Positions 35,854 to 49,178 of a DNA stretch of 64,000 bases are shown piece after piece. Origin of the DNA: Neelides folsomi (lineage: Eukaryota > Arthropoda > Collembola > Neelipleona > Neelidae). The translations under genes were made by a program, and so were the position numbers. Numbering within the stretch: position 1 is the stretch's first letter; each line of letters opens with the position of its first letter. Where the stretch lies: NCBI GenBank assembly GCA_034687125.1, contig JAQGBZ010000031.1, positions 186,001 to 250,000 of the forward strand. The letters are read 5' to 3'. The notes under the pieces are model-generated. The model saw only the letters and a program-made list of their open reading frames with translations, was not told the DNA's origin and made no database searches.

Positions 35854-38800
35854 TGGAGGCGCCCGTCCCGCCGCCGCCATCACAACCTCCCCAAGATCCG
35901 CCGAAGCCAAAGAAGGAACGACTTGTGAGAAGAGTCGAAACTCCACCTGATCGACCGCCAAGGTCTCTCTTCCTATTCACACTCGACAATCCTATTCGGC
36001 GGCTATGTTACGCAATTGTGGAATGGAAGTAAGTCTTTGAATTAATCTTCATCAATTATTTTAAATTTATCATCATCTTGAATATTTCTACAGTTTTACT
36101 TTAATCTTCATTTTTAACTTTTCTCCAATGACCTTCCTTTTGAATTGTCCATTTGGATCTTTGGGGGATTTTTGAATTTTGAATTTTTTGAGATTTTATA
36201 ATAAAGGATATAAAATTAAATCTGAAAAAAATGAAGGCCGTTCGAAATGATGATTCTGTTGACGATTGTGGCGACATGTGGTTGTTTGGCTGCGGGGACG
36301 CCATATCCAAATTCAGATTCAGATGCTCTCAACGCTTCTCTTGTAAATTGACTCTAAAATCTATTACAATCAAATTATTAAATTAAATTATGAATTAAAT
36401 TAATTATTAAGTTAATTGGCTAATCGGGAACATTGATATTGTAGGAAGAATTTGAAATTGTGTTCACGGTGATCTTCACTGCCGAATGCGCCATGAAGAT
36501 CATCGCCCAAGGGCTCGTGGCTCACGAGGGTGCGTATCTCCGGAACACGTGGAATTTCCTCGACTTCACCATCGTCGTCATTGGGTTTTCTTTTGATTCT
36601 CTCATTGACTCCGGTTCTGTTCCCTAATGAGATCAAATGTCTCTTTTTATATCCTCATCAAAAACAAGGAACTTCCTTCCTCGACCGCCTCTTTTCAACT
36701 TTCTCTAATTGCTTTCACAAAGAACAATTTTCATGCTCAGATTAAATGACTTCAACATGAGATTCATTCTTTTTATAAGCTCTTTATAATTTAAGATTCT
36801 CTTAATAAGAATCATGTTTGGATTCTCTTATAACAATCATCAAGATTTAAGAACTTTAAAATTAGACTTGAGAACCATCATTGAAATATTTTAGTTAATT
36901 GGATAACGTTTGATAATTTATGCTAGAATTTGTGAGAAACCTTAGAAGACTTATTAGAATAGTTTGAACAGAATAATGATCATTCTCACATTTCAGACTC
37001 ATGAGCTCTTTGTTGTCGTCCATGATGGAGGGATTCGACGTGAAGGCGTTGAGAGCTTTTCGGGTTCTTCGCCCTCTTCGTTTGGTTTCCGGAGTTCCGG
37101 CACTTCAAGTCGTCATGAATTCCATCATGATGGCCATGATTCCGCTTTTCCACATTGCGCTCCTCGTTCTCTTCGTCATCATCATTTATGCCATCATTGG
37201 ATTAGAAATGTACTCAGGAGAACTTCACAAAACATGCTTTCACAACGTGACAGGTTTAATTTAATAATTAGTTAATTAATTAAACATCTTGAACTTTTTG
37301 AGCTTTCTTTTCATTTTGAGTTTTTATTAGCCTGATAATGTTTTGAATTACAGGTGAGATGATGGAGAATCCAAGCCCTTGTGGCGGAGGCTACAACTGT
37401 GAAATGGACGACGATCCCTTTTGGGAATGTCGACTTTATTGGCCAGGCCCAAATGATGGGATAACAAACTTTGACAATTTTGGTCTCTCTATGCTCACGG
37501 TTTTCCAATGCATCTCGTTAGAGGGATGGACAAACGTCATGTACAATGTAATTTTAATATTAAACTTCAAACTTTAACTCAAAGCAAAACAAATAATTAT
37601 TAATACTAAGGCTTAAAAATTAGAATATAATTATATTTGTGAACGGAGTTTAATTTATTTAAAAATCATGTTCATTTGTTAGCTTCAAGACGCAATGGGA
37701 AGTGGGTGGGAATGGACGTATTTTACTTCAATGGTCATCCTCGGTGCTTTCTTTGTCATGAATCTAATTCTTGGTGTCCTCAGCGGGTTAATTTTTATAA
37801 AATACTAATTATTTACACGACGATTAAATGACTTATTTTAAACACTCTGTAATATGTATCTTATATCAGTATAACTGAATGTTAATTTATTATTGTATAA
37901 TGGTACTTGTAGAGAGTTCAGTAAGCAAAAAGGGAAAGCTGAGGCTCGGGGAGATTTTCATAAATTGAGGGAGCAACAGCAACTTGAAGAAGATTTACGT
38001 GGTTATTTGGATTGGATCACTCAAGCCGACGACCTTGATCCAGATAGTAAGAATATCCATTTTGACATATAAAACAATTAAAAGTTGATAAATGAGTTTA
38101 ATTAAATAATAGTGAAAGAGATTCGTATTCATTTGCGTATTTGTGTGTAGCAGGAAATGAAGGGAAAGAAGGAGGGGAAGAAACGACGGGAGATCCGCAG
38201 CCGCCTTCGTGCTTCCAAAGCACTAAAGATTCCCTCGCACGAGTTAACCGTCGAGTTAGGCGAAGTTGCAGAGCGGCAATCAAATCCCAGTTCTTTTATT
38301 GGTTCGTTATCGTCCTCGTGTTCTTGAACACCGTTGTGTTGGCCACGGAACATTACAAGCAACCTTCATGGCTTGACGAGTTCCAAGGTCAGGGGTTTAA
38401 TTAACACATTTTAATTACCGTTACTCAAAATGTCTTTTTTAATTAGTTCATGTCTTTCAAATGCCAATTTGACTTTTATTTATTGCTTTCACAGAATTTA
38501 CAAATATCTTTTTCATCATCCTCTTCACGTGTGAGATGATTTTGAAGATGTATAGCTTGGGGCTTTCTGTAAGTTGATGCCAATTTTAGTTCCAAATTCA
38601 TTTCCAACTCATTTTTCAAAATCAAATGTCATTTTTAAAATCCAAATGTCATTTTAGCGTTACTTTATGAGTTTGTTCAACCGGTTTGACTTTTTCGCAA
38701 CCATCAGCAGTATTGTGGAAGTTTTGCTTGTCAAGTCAGATACAATTCCGCCAATTGGAGTTTCCGTGCTTCGTTGCGTCAGACTTCTCCGAGTCTTCAA

Positions 38801-41800
38801 AGTCACAAAGTGAGATTTTATTAAACCCTGTTTATGAAAAAAATATATTATTAAATAATTAAATTAGTACATAAACATATGTAGTTTAGTCTGGGAAATG
38901 AATGGGATCTGTAATAGCGCCTAAATACTATAATGCTAAAGATCATCTTCAAAATATTCAATAAGATCCTGATCAGTTGTCCCGAAATCAATTTATAACA
39001 TTATTTGAACAGATATTGGAAATCACTTTCAAATCTTGTGGCTTCACTTTTGAATTCGATTCAATCAATTGCGTCTCTTCTGCTTTTGCTCTTTCTTTTC
39101 ATCATGATCTTTGCACTGCTGGGGATGCAAGTGTTTGGAGGAAAGTTCAACTACGATCCGAGTACTGATAAACCAAGGACAAATTTTGACTCTTTTTCTC
39201 AATCACTTCTCACCGTCTTTCAGGTTCGCATTCCTGAAAATGCATCCAAAGAATTCCTTCTGCATAGTTGAATCAAATTGATAAAATCTCCATCTTGATA
39301 TGAAAGATGTTGTGCATTAAAGGAATGTCCCTTTTCTGTAGATTCTGACTGGTGAGGATTGGAACGAAGTGATGTACCTTGGGATTAATGCTTATGGTGG
39401 CGTCGCTTCTATTGGAATCATCGCTTCCTTCTATTTTATAATTCTTTTTATTTTTGGAAATTGTGAGTTTCAATAATTCATGATTTTTGATAATCAATGT
39501 AGCTATTTAAATATTCTTAAAACTTAATGTTTAACAATTGTTCTAGTTGGAGATTTAAAAATTAAATATTTTCAGATATCCTTCTCAACGTTTTCTTGGC
39601 CATCGCTGTTGATAATTTGGGAGATAGCGACGACGTAGAGAAGGAAGAAGAAGTAAAGTTTCATTAAATTACTGATATAATAATAAAAACGCAAAGTTTT
39701 AATCAATTAAAATAATGTTTAATTCCAAATTACATTTAATAATTATTGATATTGTTAAATTAGGAACCGCCACCAGAAGTGTGTGAAGAGGGAGGGGAAG
39801 AAAAAGAAGGCGAAGAAGAGAAATTAGAATTAGAAGAAGAAGAAAGAGAAGAAATGAAAGAGAATTTGGAAGAAGAGATGAATTTGGACCAAGAAGAGGA
39901 ATTCATCGAAGAAGAAGAAGGGGAAGAAGAAATACGTAAGTGAACATTAGGTTATTTTTCATTTCATTTCATTTTTACTTTCTTTTCATTCATTTCATGT
40001 TTATTGAAATTTAATTGTTATAGCTGAAGAAGATGAGAAGCCGAAAGTTGAAGAAGCGGAGCCGCCGACTCCCCCTGAACCAATTCCCGACGGATCTGCA
40101 TTCTTCATTTTTTCAAAAGACAATAGGTTAAAAATAATCTATTATAATCTATTTTTGAATTTGAAAATTTGGATTTATTCAAATAACCAAAGTTGATTTC
40201 TTTGCAGGTTACGAGTATTTTGCCATAAGATAATCAACAATGGATTATTTAGTAATTTAATTCTAGTCTGTATCCTTATTTCCTCATCGCTCCTTGGAGC
40301 TGAAGATCCACTTTATGAAGATTCGCCTAGAAATCAGGTCAGTTTTACATTTATAAAAAATCTTAATCTTCCGATAATTTTATTATTTTAATTATAAAGT
40401 TTAATTATTTTAATATATTTAAATTAGATTTAGATCGTTAAAGTGATTAATGAAAAAGAATGTCAATGCTGTCTGTCATTAATAATTGTATATCTTTGTT
40501 GATTAGATGTTGAACAAAGCTGATTATTTCTTCACAACGGTTTTCACCATTGAGCTTTGCCTCAAACTCATCGTCTTTGGGTTTGTGTTCCACAAAGGGG
40601 CGTTTTGCCGAGCCCCCGCCAACCTCCTCGATCTCCTCGTCGTTTGCGTTTCCCTCATTTCCTTCGTCTCCACGTGAGTTAATGAACCCAATTAACTTAA
40701 ATGAGATTCCTTATTTGTTTTATCCTCATAGATCCGGAGCAGTTTCAACCATTAAGATTCTCAGAGTCTGCAGAGTTCTTAGACCTCTTAGAGCTATCAA
40801 CAGAGCCAAAGGCCTCAAGGTATGATTTAATTAATAATTTTAACATTAATCAATTTTAATGAGATTTTTGGTGTTAAATCTTTCAGAGGGTGATTCAATG
40901 CGTCATTGTGGCAATTAAAACAATCGGAAATATTGTGATTGTCACGACGTTGCTTCAATTTATGTTCGCTGTGATTGGTGTTCAGCTTTTTAAGGTAAAG
41001 GGCATTTTCATAATATTGAAATATAATCACATTTACATTATGTGTATGATAATCAGTTTTTATTTTAACGTTTCTTGTTTTTAGGGTCGACTTTTCGAAT
41101 GTACTGATCGATCCAAAGATTCTCAAACCGAATGTCGCGGAGAATATATTTCTTTTGACGATGGTGACATTACCCGTGCTGTGGTTGAAGTTCGTGAATG
41201 GGTCAATTCCCCATTCAACTTTGACAATGTACCCAAAGGGATGATGACTCTCTTCGCCGTTTCAACATTTGAAGGTTGGCCTCAAATGCTCTACAAATCC
41301 ATTGACTCCAATGAGGAAGATCGCGGGCCAATTCACGACAACCGACCTATCGTCGCAGCTTTTTACATCACATATCTCATCATTATTGCTTTCTTCATGA
41401 TCAACATCTTCGTTGGTTTCGTCATCATCACTTTCCAATCAGAAGGAGAACAAGAATACAAACATTGTGACTTGGAGAAGAATCAGAGGAATTGTATTGA
41501 ATTTGCTCTGATGGCCAAGCCATTTAAAAAATACATCCCGGAGAATAAGTGGCAATACACGGTGTGGGCCATTGTCACTTCACAGCCTTTTGAGTATTTG
41601 AATTTCTCATTGATTCTTCTCAACACTGTGTCTTTGGCCATGAAGTTTTACGCTCAGCCTGAGTGGTACACAGATCTCCTCGACATTGGAAATATTATTT
41701 TCACCTTCGTCTTTGCCACGGAATTTTGTCTCAAATTATTCGCTTATGGATTTAAGACTTATTTCTCAGACGCATGGAACTTTTTTGATTTTTTCATTGT

Positions 41801-44424
41801 TTTGGGTTCGTTCGTGGACATTGCATTTGCGGAAGTTAATGTAAGTTAATGAAGCCATTGAAAATATTTAAAATAAAATTTAAAATATTAAATATGTGGA
41901 TAAATTTATTAAGCTATTTCACTCTCTATTCTGTTAGATTATAATGTGTACCTCTGTATTGTTTTCAGATAAGTTTTCTTCGTCTTTTCCGAGTGATGAG
42001 ACTTGTAAAGTTGTTGAACAAAAGTGAAGCAATTCGAACTTTACTTTGGACTTTTATCAAATCCTTGCAAGCCCTTCCTTACGTTGTTCTTCTGATCATT
42101 ATGCTTTTCTTCATTTATGCCATTGTGGGGATGCAAGTGTTTGGGAAGATTGCTTTAGAAGATGGAACTGAAATTCATCGGAACAACAACTTCCAATCAT
42201 TTGACAATGCCGTGCTCCTTCTCTTCCGCTGTGCAACTGGTACTATTATACTCCTCTAAAACGAACTAATATCTAACGAAATGAGCTAATATTAATTATT
42301 CATAATATTTAATTAAAGATTTCAATAAATTTTATTTATATTATTTATGGTATACATAATGTAACAACAAATCAATATTATAATTATAAATTGTTTTATT
42401 GTGATTAATTTAAATAGGAGAAGCATGGCAAGACATTATGATGGCTTGTATTTCAAGCCCAGATGTCAAATGCTTTGGAGCTAATGAACCAAATTCGACC
42501 ATCGCAGAAGGTGAAACTTGTGGAGCAGATTTTGCATATCCTTACTTTATCTCTTTCTTCGTCCTTTGTTCCTTTTTGGTAATTACAAATATTGTATTTG
42601 AGTAAAATTACATTTAACTTTCATGATTCAATTTTAATATTACAGGCAGTTATATGAAATTTTATTGTTTTATGAACACTTTCAGATTCTCAACCTATTT
42701 GTTGCTGTCATTATGGATAATTTTGATTACTTGACACGTGATTGGAGTATTCTTGGTGCTCATCATTTAGACGAATTCATTCGCTTGTGGTCGGAATATG
42801 ATCCGGATGCACGAGGAAGAATCAAACACATAGATGTGTTGAATCTCCTGAGAAAAATAAATCCGCCACTTGGTTTTGGAACTTTGTGTCCTCAACGTGT
42901 TGCATGCAAGGTATGAGAATAAGTTTTATTAAATGTGGCATAATTAATTAAATTTTTGGTCTTTCCAGCGTCTTGTGTCAATGAACATGCCAATGAATAA
43001 TGACGGAACGGTGAATTTCAATGCGACGCTCTTTGCCCTCATTCGAACCTCCTTGCAGATTAAGACAGAGGGAAACATCATGGAAGCGGACGCGGAGCTC
43101 CGTTCTGTAATCAAAGTGATCTGGAAGGGCACACACCCCAAACTCCTTGACCAAATCATTCCCCCACCCGAAAGTAAGTTAATTACAATATTTAAGTTAT
43201 AATTCACATTAAGTTAAATTTAAATATAAATATCAATTTCGATTTGTGTTTTAGTCCTTGATGAAGTGACGGTGGGTAAGTTCTACGCGAGTATTCTCAT
43301 TCAGGAGCATTTCCGCCGATTTCACTTTCGAAAGCGGAAAGTGGAAGAGCAAGAGCTTTGGGACAGAGAGGCTCAGAACACTTTCACACTCCAAGTAAAA
43401 TAACTCTAAATGTTTTTAATAATTTTTAACTTTAATGGAACGTATAGGTTTTTAATTTGTAATGTTCATTATTTTAATTTTCATGTTATTAATTGATTGA
43501 TTTTATAATTGTAAATAGGCTGGTCTAAGGACCCTGCACCATATGGGCCCAGAACTCAAGAGAGCCATTTCAGGGGATCTGGATGAGAAAATGGATGACG
43601 ACCATGTTCCAATGCATCGAGTAAATATCATTTATTTAATTTGAAAATTCATGAAAATTTTTTTATTGTATTCTTCATAATGATTTTGCATATCAATGAA
43701 TAAAACCTCAATTCAATAATTCAGTTATAATAGATGATGATGGTAAAAATGTTGAATTATTGTTTTACAGAGGAATCATTCGTTGTTTGGGAAAAGGTCC
43801 CAGCGGATGCTTTGGAAAACGAGTTTACTTGGTCGCGGGATCCCTTCGTCTTTTGCTCCTTCAATAAATGGAGTTTCGGGGTTGGTTCTTTAAAATACAA
43901 AGATATTACACTTCTAGTAAAAATAAGTAGTTATTCCAATAATTCAATAATATATTTACAATCTGATCGAATTTTTAATTATAGGAGAAAATTAAGGAGG
44001 CGAAAAGAAGGTCAAATATAATAATATAAATTCATCTGAATCATATTAAATCTAAAAAGCTAGTGTTGAATTATTTATGTGAATAAAAAAATTTAAATTT
44101 GTATAGGACGAGAGGGGAAATTGCGAAAGCACAAAAGTGTGAAAGGCTCAGCTGAATGTCTCGTTGGACAGGTTCAGCTTCATTTTAAACTTAATGAAAT
44201 CATTATGCATTAACTTTAATTTTGGATAGATTTTGAGTGAAGAAGGTCTTGGGAAATATTCGTACGACCCTCAGTTTGTATCGAATACTTCTAAAGAGAT
44301 GCGTGAGGCTCTTGGGATGAGCGAGGAAGACATGGATGCTGCGGCTTTTCGTATCCTCAACTCACCCAACCGAGGCGGCCGTTCGTTGCGACAGGAATTG
44401 TCGTTGGTCCGAGAAGAACCTTGA
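35853..44424 (+). CDS. L-type (Cav1) voltage-gated calcium channel alpha-1 subunit
   Basis: Thirty exons from 35853-36028 to 44230-44424 total 5007 nt, 1668 aa; all introns GT-AG, most under 250 bp. Four six-TM domains are complete. The selectivity filter has the EEEE ring: SLEGW (exon ending 37547), TGEDW (39342-39462), TFEGW (41085-41840) and TGEAW (spliced at 42239/42418). S4 sensors include [16 protein letters not shown] and [15 protein letters not shown]. The I-II loop has the beta-subunit AID ([19 protein letters not shown]). The tail has the EF-hand-like region and the IQ calmodulin site ([10 protein letters not shown]). Motifs are L-type rather than P/Q/N. The II-III loop is strongly acidic. 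The C-tail after IQ is about 170 residues, far shorter than in mammals. The first ATG of the exon is used; an upstream coding exon cannot be excluded. Confidence 0.95.
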
Positions 44425-46821
44425 AACCTTTGCCCACATTACCACGGATTGAATTTAACCTCGTTCAAAAGTCTAATAAAAAGATGCATATTTTTTCTAA
44501 TGTTTATTCTTTCATTTACCAAAAAAGGAGTAAATTCATATTTGTGCAAAAATGGGCTTTTTATATTCATAATTTATCTGTTACTATTGTTTTTCCTATC
44601 TATCATTTAGGTGTATCTTAAAGCATGCATTATTTCTCCTATTATTTATGCACAATTACAAAGACAGCATTATTGTGCCAAAAACATTTGCCAAAATGTC
44701 AAATTCTTTAAGCCTCCACTAAAACGCTAATAACTTTGCCATTTTTGAAATTATGTGTCAAATCACTGAAAATTGATTACTCTAACTAAAATGCTGAATA
44801 TATTTCAAGAGTGAAATACGAATTTCAAACAGTCAAATATTTATTTTATCGGATTTTAAAGTAAGAGATTTCAATTTTTCACCACTTTTTGGTGATTGAG
44901 ATTGACTCAATACTAGGCATAACATCGCAAAAAAACTGCCCAATGGTGTTGGAAGGGTTCAAATATGCTCCGAATCCCTCCAAATCCAACTACACTCCAG
45001 AGTTAGAGAGAGTTCATGGCAATTTATTTTGGACGGAGTTTTACTTAATATTCGAAGGAGTGGAGTTGGAGGGAGTTTTTGTCTCGGAGACTTCAAACTC
45101 AAAAATAAAAACTCCTAGTCTTTCATATACATGTTGGCACTGGAAATTTTGGAGCGAGGGACGATGTTAGGAGTTTGATTAGAGTTAAGGTGGAGTTACA
45201 ATCGATATTATTAAATTTATCATTGGAATAATTTTCTGAATTAAAAAAGTTTGCCCGCTATTGTATTTTTGCAAAAATTTTTACAAATTTATTTGATTCA
45301 AAATTTTCTTATTAATTATGATCCATTTCAGTCTCATTTTTAAGATGCTTTACATTACCCATGTTATATAATTATGTGTTATAGGCAAATATGAAGCTTT
45401 TATTAGAAATATTTATATTATACTTGTGTAAATGGTTTTTTCTCATACCTAAAAATATTTTTTGAACTAGGTGTACCCCAAAGTGGTCAAACTTACTATG
45501 TGTAACAACATTGTTAGAATATTATTGTAATATTGAGTCGCCTGAGTGTGGGGAAGTTACATTGAGTTTCGAAAGATTAAACATTATTATCGTGATATTC
45601 CAGCTTGAGCATCCCCTATATCTCCAAATAACATATTTTGCATAATAATCATTACAACTCGCCAGTCCAACTCTCGGAACTCTATCCAAGATACTCCTTC
45701 AAAGGCAAAGATAGATAAGAGCTGCGACTTTACGGGCAGAAATGATATGTTGGAGGTTACAATCCGAAAACGTAAGATGGGATATTCCACCAAAATACGG
45801 TTTAGTAACCGCTAGATTGAAAAATATGTTCTGACAGGATTATATCTCCAAATATCCCGACTGGAATGCGCTAGTGCAAATTGATCCCAACTCTCTTAAC
45901 TAATGGGGGTGAAATGAATCACGTTCTCTTTTCAAATCACATAATTTGTCATAAAAAAATAATTTGTACTTACAACATCAACACCATTGTCGATATTCGC
46001 TTATTTTGTAAATGTTTTAATTCAACAGATTCAATAATTTTTTATAGTTAGATAATCCATCGTGTTTTGAAGTTAGGGGGCATAAACATTTTGCCTTATT
46101 AATAATTGGGTAATGGGTATAAATATCTAGAGTTTCTATGATCATGCATTGTATTTTTTGATTCGTTTTATATTAGTTTGATCAATGTTCAAGTAGATGA
46201 AGTAATATGTGATTGATACCTTACTTAACTGGCAATGTTTTTGCTTTTTGACAGATGTATGGTCCATAATAACTTCAATGACAGTTTGGCATAACGTTTA
46301 TGCAGAATAGTGTATCCCTGTATATTGTTGTCAAGTTTTTATTTCTATACTAAAGTCCATTTTGATCAAAAAACTCCCCTAATGATCTATTTTTATCTCA
46401 TTTTGGGTGATGTTTCCAATTATGTGACAAACATCATCATATAAAGGAGACAACATTTAAAAAGATAAATTTTTTTTATTTAAATCAAAAGATGTATTCT
46501 TTCCGAAAATTAATGTTGAATTTAATTTAATTTCAATGTCAAAGCATACATGTATTTTTGAAAAGAGACCCTTGCGCATCTCAACTTTGTATGAAAACGG
46601 TGAGATTTCAAATAATAGGACAAAAACGACTGTAAAGAGCATAAGTATGAGAAGCTCCTGTCAAAATTTGAAGAAAATCAAAGAATGTGTTTTGCTTTAA
46701 AATATCGATTGAACATAACCCAAAATCGCCTTATATGTATTTGCTCCTTTATATACTCACTTAGATTCATAATCACAAATTGAAGATTTATTCATAAGTA
46801 TCATAAGTGTTTTATAAAAGA
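44425..46821. other. 2.4-kb gene-poor region with degenerate repeat-like sequence
   Basis: About 44930-45180 is rich in GGAGT/ACTCC words, suggesting a decayed simple or transposon-derived repeat. A 14-bp direct repeat (TATATCTCCAAATA) occurs at 45617-45630 and 45841-45854, flanking a less AT-rich stretch. No ORF resembles a known protein and no exon chain was found. Confidence 0.35.
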
Positions 46822-47238
46822 TTAGGCAATAGCATAACCAAAATTTGCACAAGTTGTTTTAGCTCTCTCAAAGAGTTCTTCTTTGACGAGAACATAATCC
46901 GTGTCGAAAGTTGAAATAACAAATATTGGAATTTTCTCTTGAGCAAGACAATTTGCAAGTTTAGCCAAAATGCCAATTAAGGTCATTTCAAGTGTTCCGT
47001 CGACAAAGAAAGATTTGTATTTCTCTTCCACCTTCACTCCCTTGATTCCCCCAAGGAACTTTTTTCCATCTTCAGAAATAACAATAGAGAGCTCGGATTT
47101 TGTTTTGCTAATTGTGCAAAACTCTGCTTCGTACAACTTTGCCAAATCTAAATATTCAAGATCACTCAATTGAAGACGATGAATGGAAAGAAGAGACGAA
47201 GAAGAGAAAATCAATTTAGGCAGAGGTTCAACAGCCAT
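46822..47238 (-). CDS. Intronless ACT-domain protein, bacterial-like
   Basis: One uninterrupted ORF of 138 aa. The second half matches the ACT_7/CASTOR-type ACT fold of small bacterial proteins: a strand ending in a Gly loop (VDGTLEMTLIGILAKLANCL), then IPIFVISTFDTDYVLVKEE, whose STFDTDYVLVKE core is the family hallmark. Such domains bind amino acids; CASTOR proteins of animals carry several and sense arginine for mTORC1, but they are over 300 aa. Here there is a single short copy, the length of the prokaryotic family, and no intron. Horizontal acquisition is possible, but fungi and protists also carry such proteins, so direction and age are open. The ligand is unknown. Confidence 0.75.
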   Translation of the reverse strand: MAVEPLPKLIFSSSSLLSIHRLQLSDLEYLDLAKLYEAEFCTISKTKSELSIVISEDGKKFLGGIKGVKVEEKYKSFFVDGTLEMTLIGILAKLANCLAQEKIPIFVISTFDTDYVLVKEELFERAKTTCANFGYAIA

Positions 47239-47917
47239 CTTAAACTCTCAGGATTCCTATCAGTAAAAATGAATTCTTCATTGGTTTGAATATAAAAGTT
47301 TTTATTATAATTAATTTGTTCTACCTTTTTAAATGATTAAGAATATTAATTTAAGATTACTTTATTTTAGTAATTCTGAATAGTAAGAAAGATCTCTTTA
47401 TAAACGTTAGTACTTGCACGACTCTGCCCTATAGGTATGATTTATAAAGCTATTGTCCATTATTAATTTGAGCTTTCACTTCAAGGGCATGTTTAAGGAT
47501 TTTTATTCGTGAGATTTTCCTATCTTCTCTTTTAGCGTCATTAACTTTCTTGTCTCAATGGACCACTGTGATGTTTTACATCTTTGAAGCCTATATTTAA
47601 TATATAAGAATTTGATTAATTAGGGAGTTAATGACAGATTAATTAATCGAAATATCAAAAAGCCCCTTTGAGTTTCCATTGAAGTTCAATTCTTCATCAT
47701 TATCACAATTACATCTTGGATTTTCGTTGTCAATGGCTAAACAATGTAAATAAATAAAATCTCGATTGGTCAAACAGCTAAATAAAAGATGAAAATTGAA
47801 TAAATTTCACAATTAAAATAATTTCGATTCCAATTCGGCCCTTACCCTTGCACATCTCACTTAATAGCTCTCAAGTCACGAATTCAATCGAAGGAATTAC
47901 TCTGAATAAAGTTAAAA
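47239..47917. other. Divergent intergenic region
   Basis: It separates the ACT-domain gene (-) from the Cys-rich gene (+), so both promoters lie here. AT-rich, no further coding signal. Confidence 0.5.
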
Positions 47918-48816
47918 ATGAGTTCTGATGGAAGCAGCAGCGGCGGCGGAAGCGGCGGCGGCGGTGGAGGAGGAAAGGCCAATAATCCTTTTAAGAAAGA
48001 CAAAATGCCAATGCCACATTTACCTCCGGAGAAAATCACACTCGCCCCGAAAAATCAATTTTGTAGAATTTACACTGGAACCTACAAGACAAGTGAGTTC
48101 ATTCAAGAATTTAATATTTTAATGATCAATTTGATTATTTTAAATCAAAGTCAATTTATGAAACCTTCATCTAATGAACTTTTATTAAAATTAAAATTTT
48201 TTAGCTTGTGCCTCAAAGTTCGGAGATCGTGGTCCTTATTTCGGATATATTGGTGACATCCCTTTAAGGGTAAATCTAATACTTTTTATACAAAATAATA
48301 CTTTTATTATGATTTTATAATAATTATGATTTTATTATTAAATTATTAAGTGTTCACATTTCAACGCCCACATTTCCCATTTGACTTCCGGATGTCGACA
48401 TGTTGTTTGCTGTCCTTACCATTATTACATACCTCATAGGAACTGCGGAGGTTGTGGAGAATGTGGAACTTGCATTCGGAATCTCCCTTACAGATATGCT
48501 CAATGTAAGTTCAAAATTAATCAAATCAAATATTTATTCCATACATGGACTCAATTTCTCCATAGTCCAAATCTCAAAAGGATGAATGCTTTTGTATATG
48601 TAATATGAATTTATTTATGTAGGTCCATGTGGAGTGACAGTTACGACTCAAGATGACCATACAACGTGTGCTTGTTGTCGACCCCATCAACTTGCAGCAG
48701 CTTACAATTGCCCACCAGCGGCCGCCTGCAATGTTGGCAGGGGATGTTATGGATGTCAATGTGGATATGGATTCGGAGGAGGATGTTGTACAGGAATCTG
48801 CAGTGGCTGCTGTTGA
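47918..48816 (+). CDS. Novel Cys-rich protein with Gly-rich N-terminus
   Basis: Exons 47918-48092, 48205-48269, 48351-48504 and 48623-48816 give 195 aa. It starts with a Ser/Gly tract and has no signal peptide, so it is probably intracellular. A conserved-looking centre follows (KFGDRGPYFGYIGDIPLR). From there about 25 Cys appear with His and Gly in 130 residues: HVVCCPYHYYIPH, NCGGCGECGTCIRN, HTTCACCRPHQ, GCYGCQCGYGFGGGCC and a terminal CSGCC. The spacing suggests zinc or other metal binding; the terminal Cys pair could be lipidated. I recognise no family. Phases close exactly across all three introns, which supports a real gene. Confidence 0.75.
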
Positions 48817-49178
48817 TGTGGCTGTGAATGTATTTGATCATCCAACTTCGATCTTTCATTTTTAATATTCTAACTTTACGTGAAGAGCTTTTCAGTGAGA
48901 TGGAATATGAAATATCATTAGATTAACTTTTCCTTTTTCGAAATTTACAAGTGTTCAGTGTCAGTCATTATCAGGTTTTTGTCAAAATTATAATCCAAAT
49001 TTTTCAAGTTTTGTTAATAAAATCTAATTTAATTTTCATTAAACATATTCAGGAAAAGATTCTTTATTTATTTAAGAACATTTTGGTGCATCGTGAGAAA
49101 ATTGTTTTTAGCTGATACTAAATGTAGGGCGTCCTTAGCATATTTCTAATTCCCACGTGCAGAAAATCGAGTCGGAAA
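48817..49178. other. Short intergenic region
   Basis: 3' flank of the Cys-rich gene and promoter of RRP9; AT-rich, nothing else seen. Confidence 0.5.

Noticed and set aside
35524-35961. 145-codon ORF antisense to the calcium channel first exon
   Set aside because: Explained by the GC-rich leader and the Pro-rich first exon read backwards; no splice or homology support.
44889-45170. 93-codon ORF after the calcium channel
   Set aside because: Built from repeated GGAGT/ACTCC words; looks like decayed repeat, not a gene.
45587-45793. 68-codon minus-strand ORF between the direct repeats
   Set aside because: No homology recognised and no exon partners.
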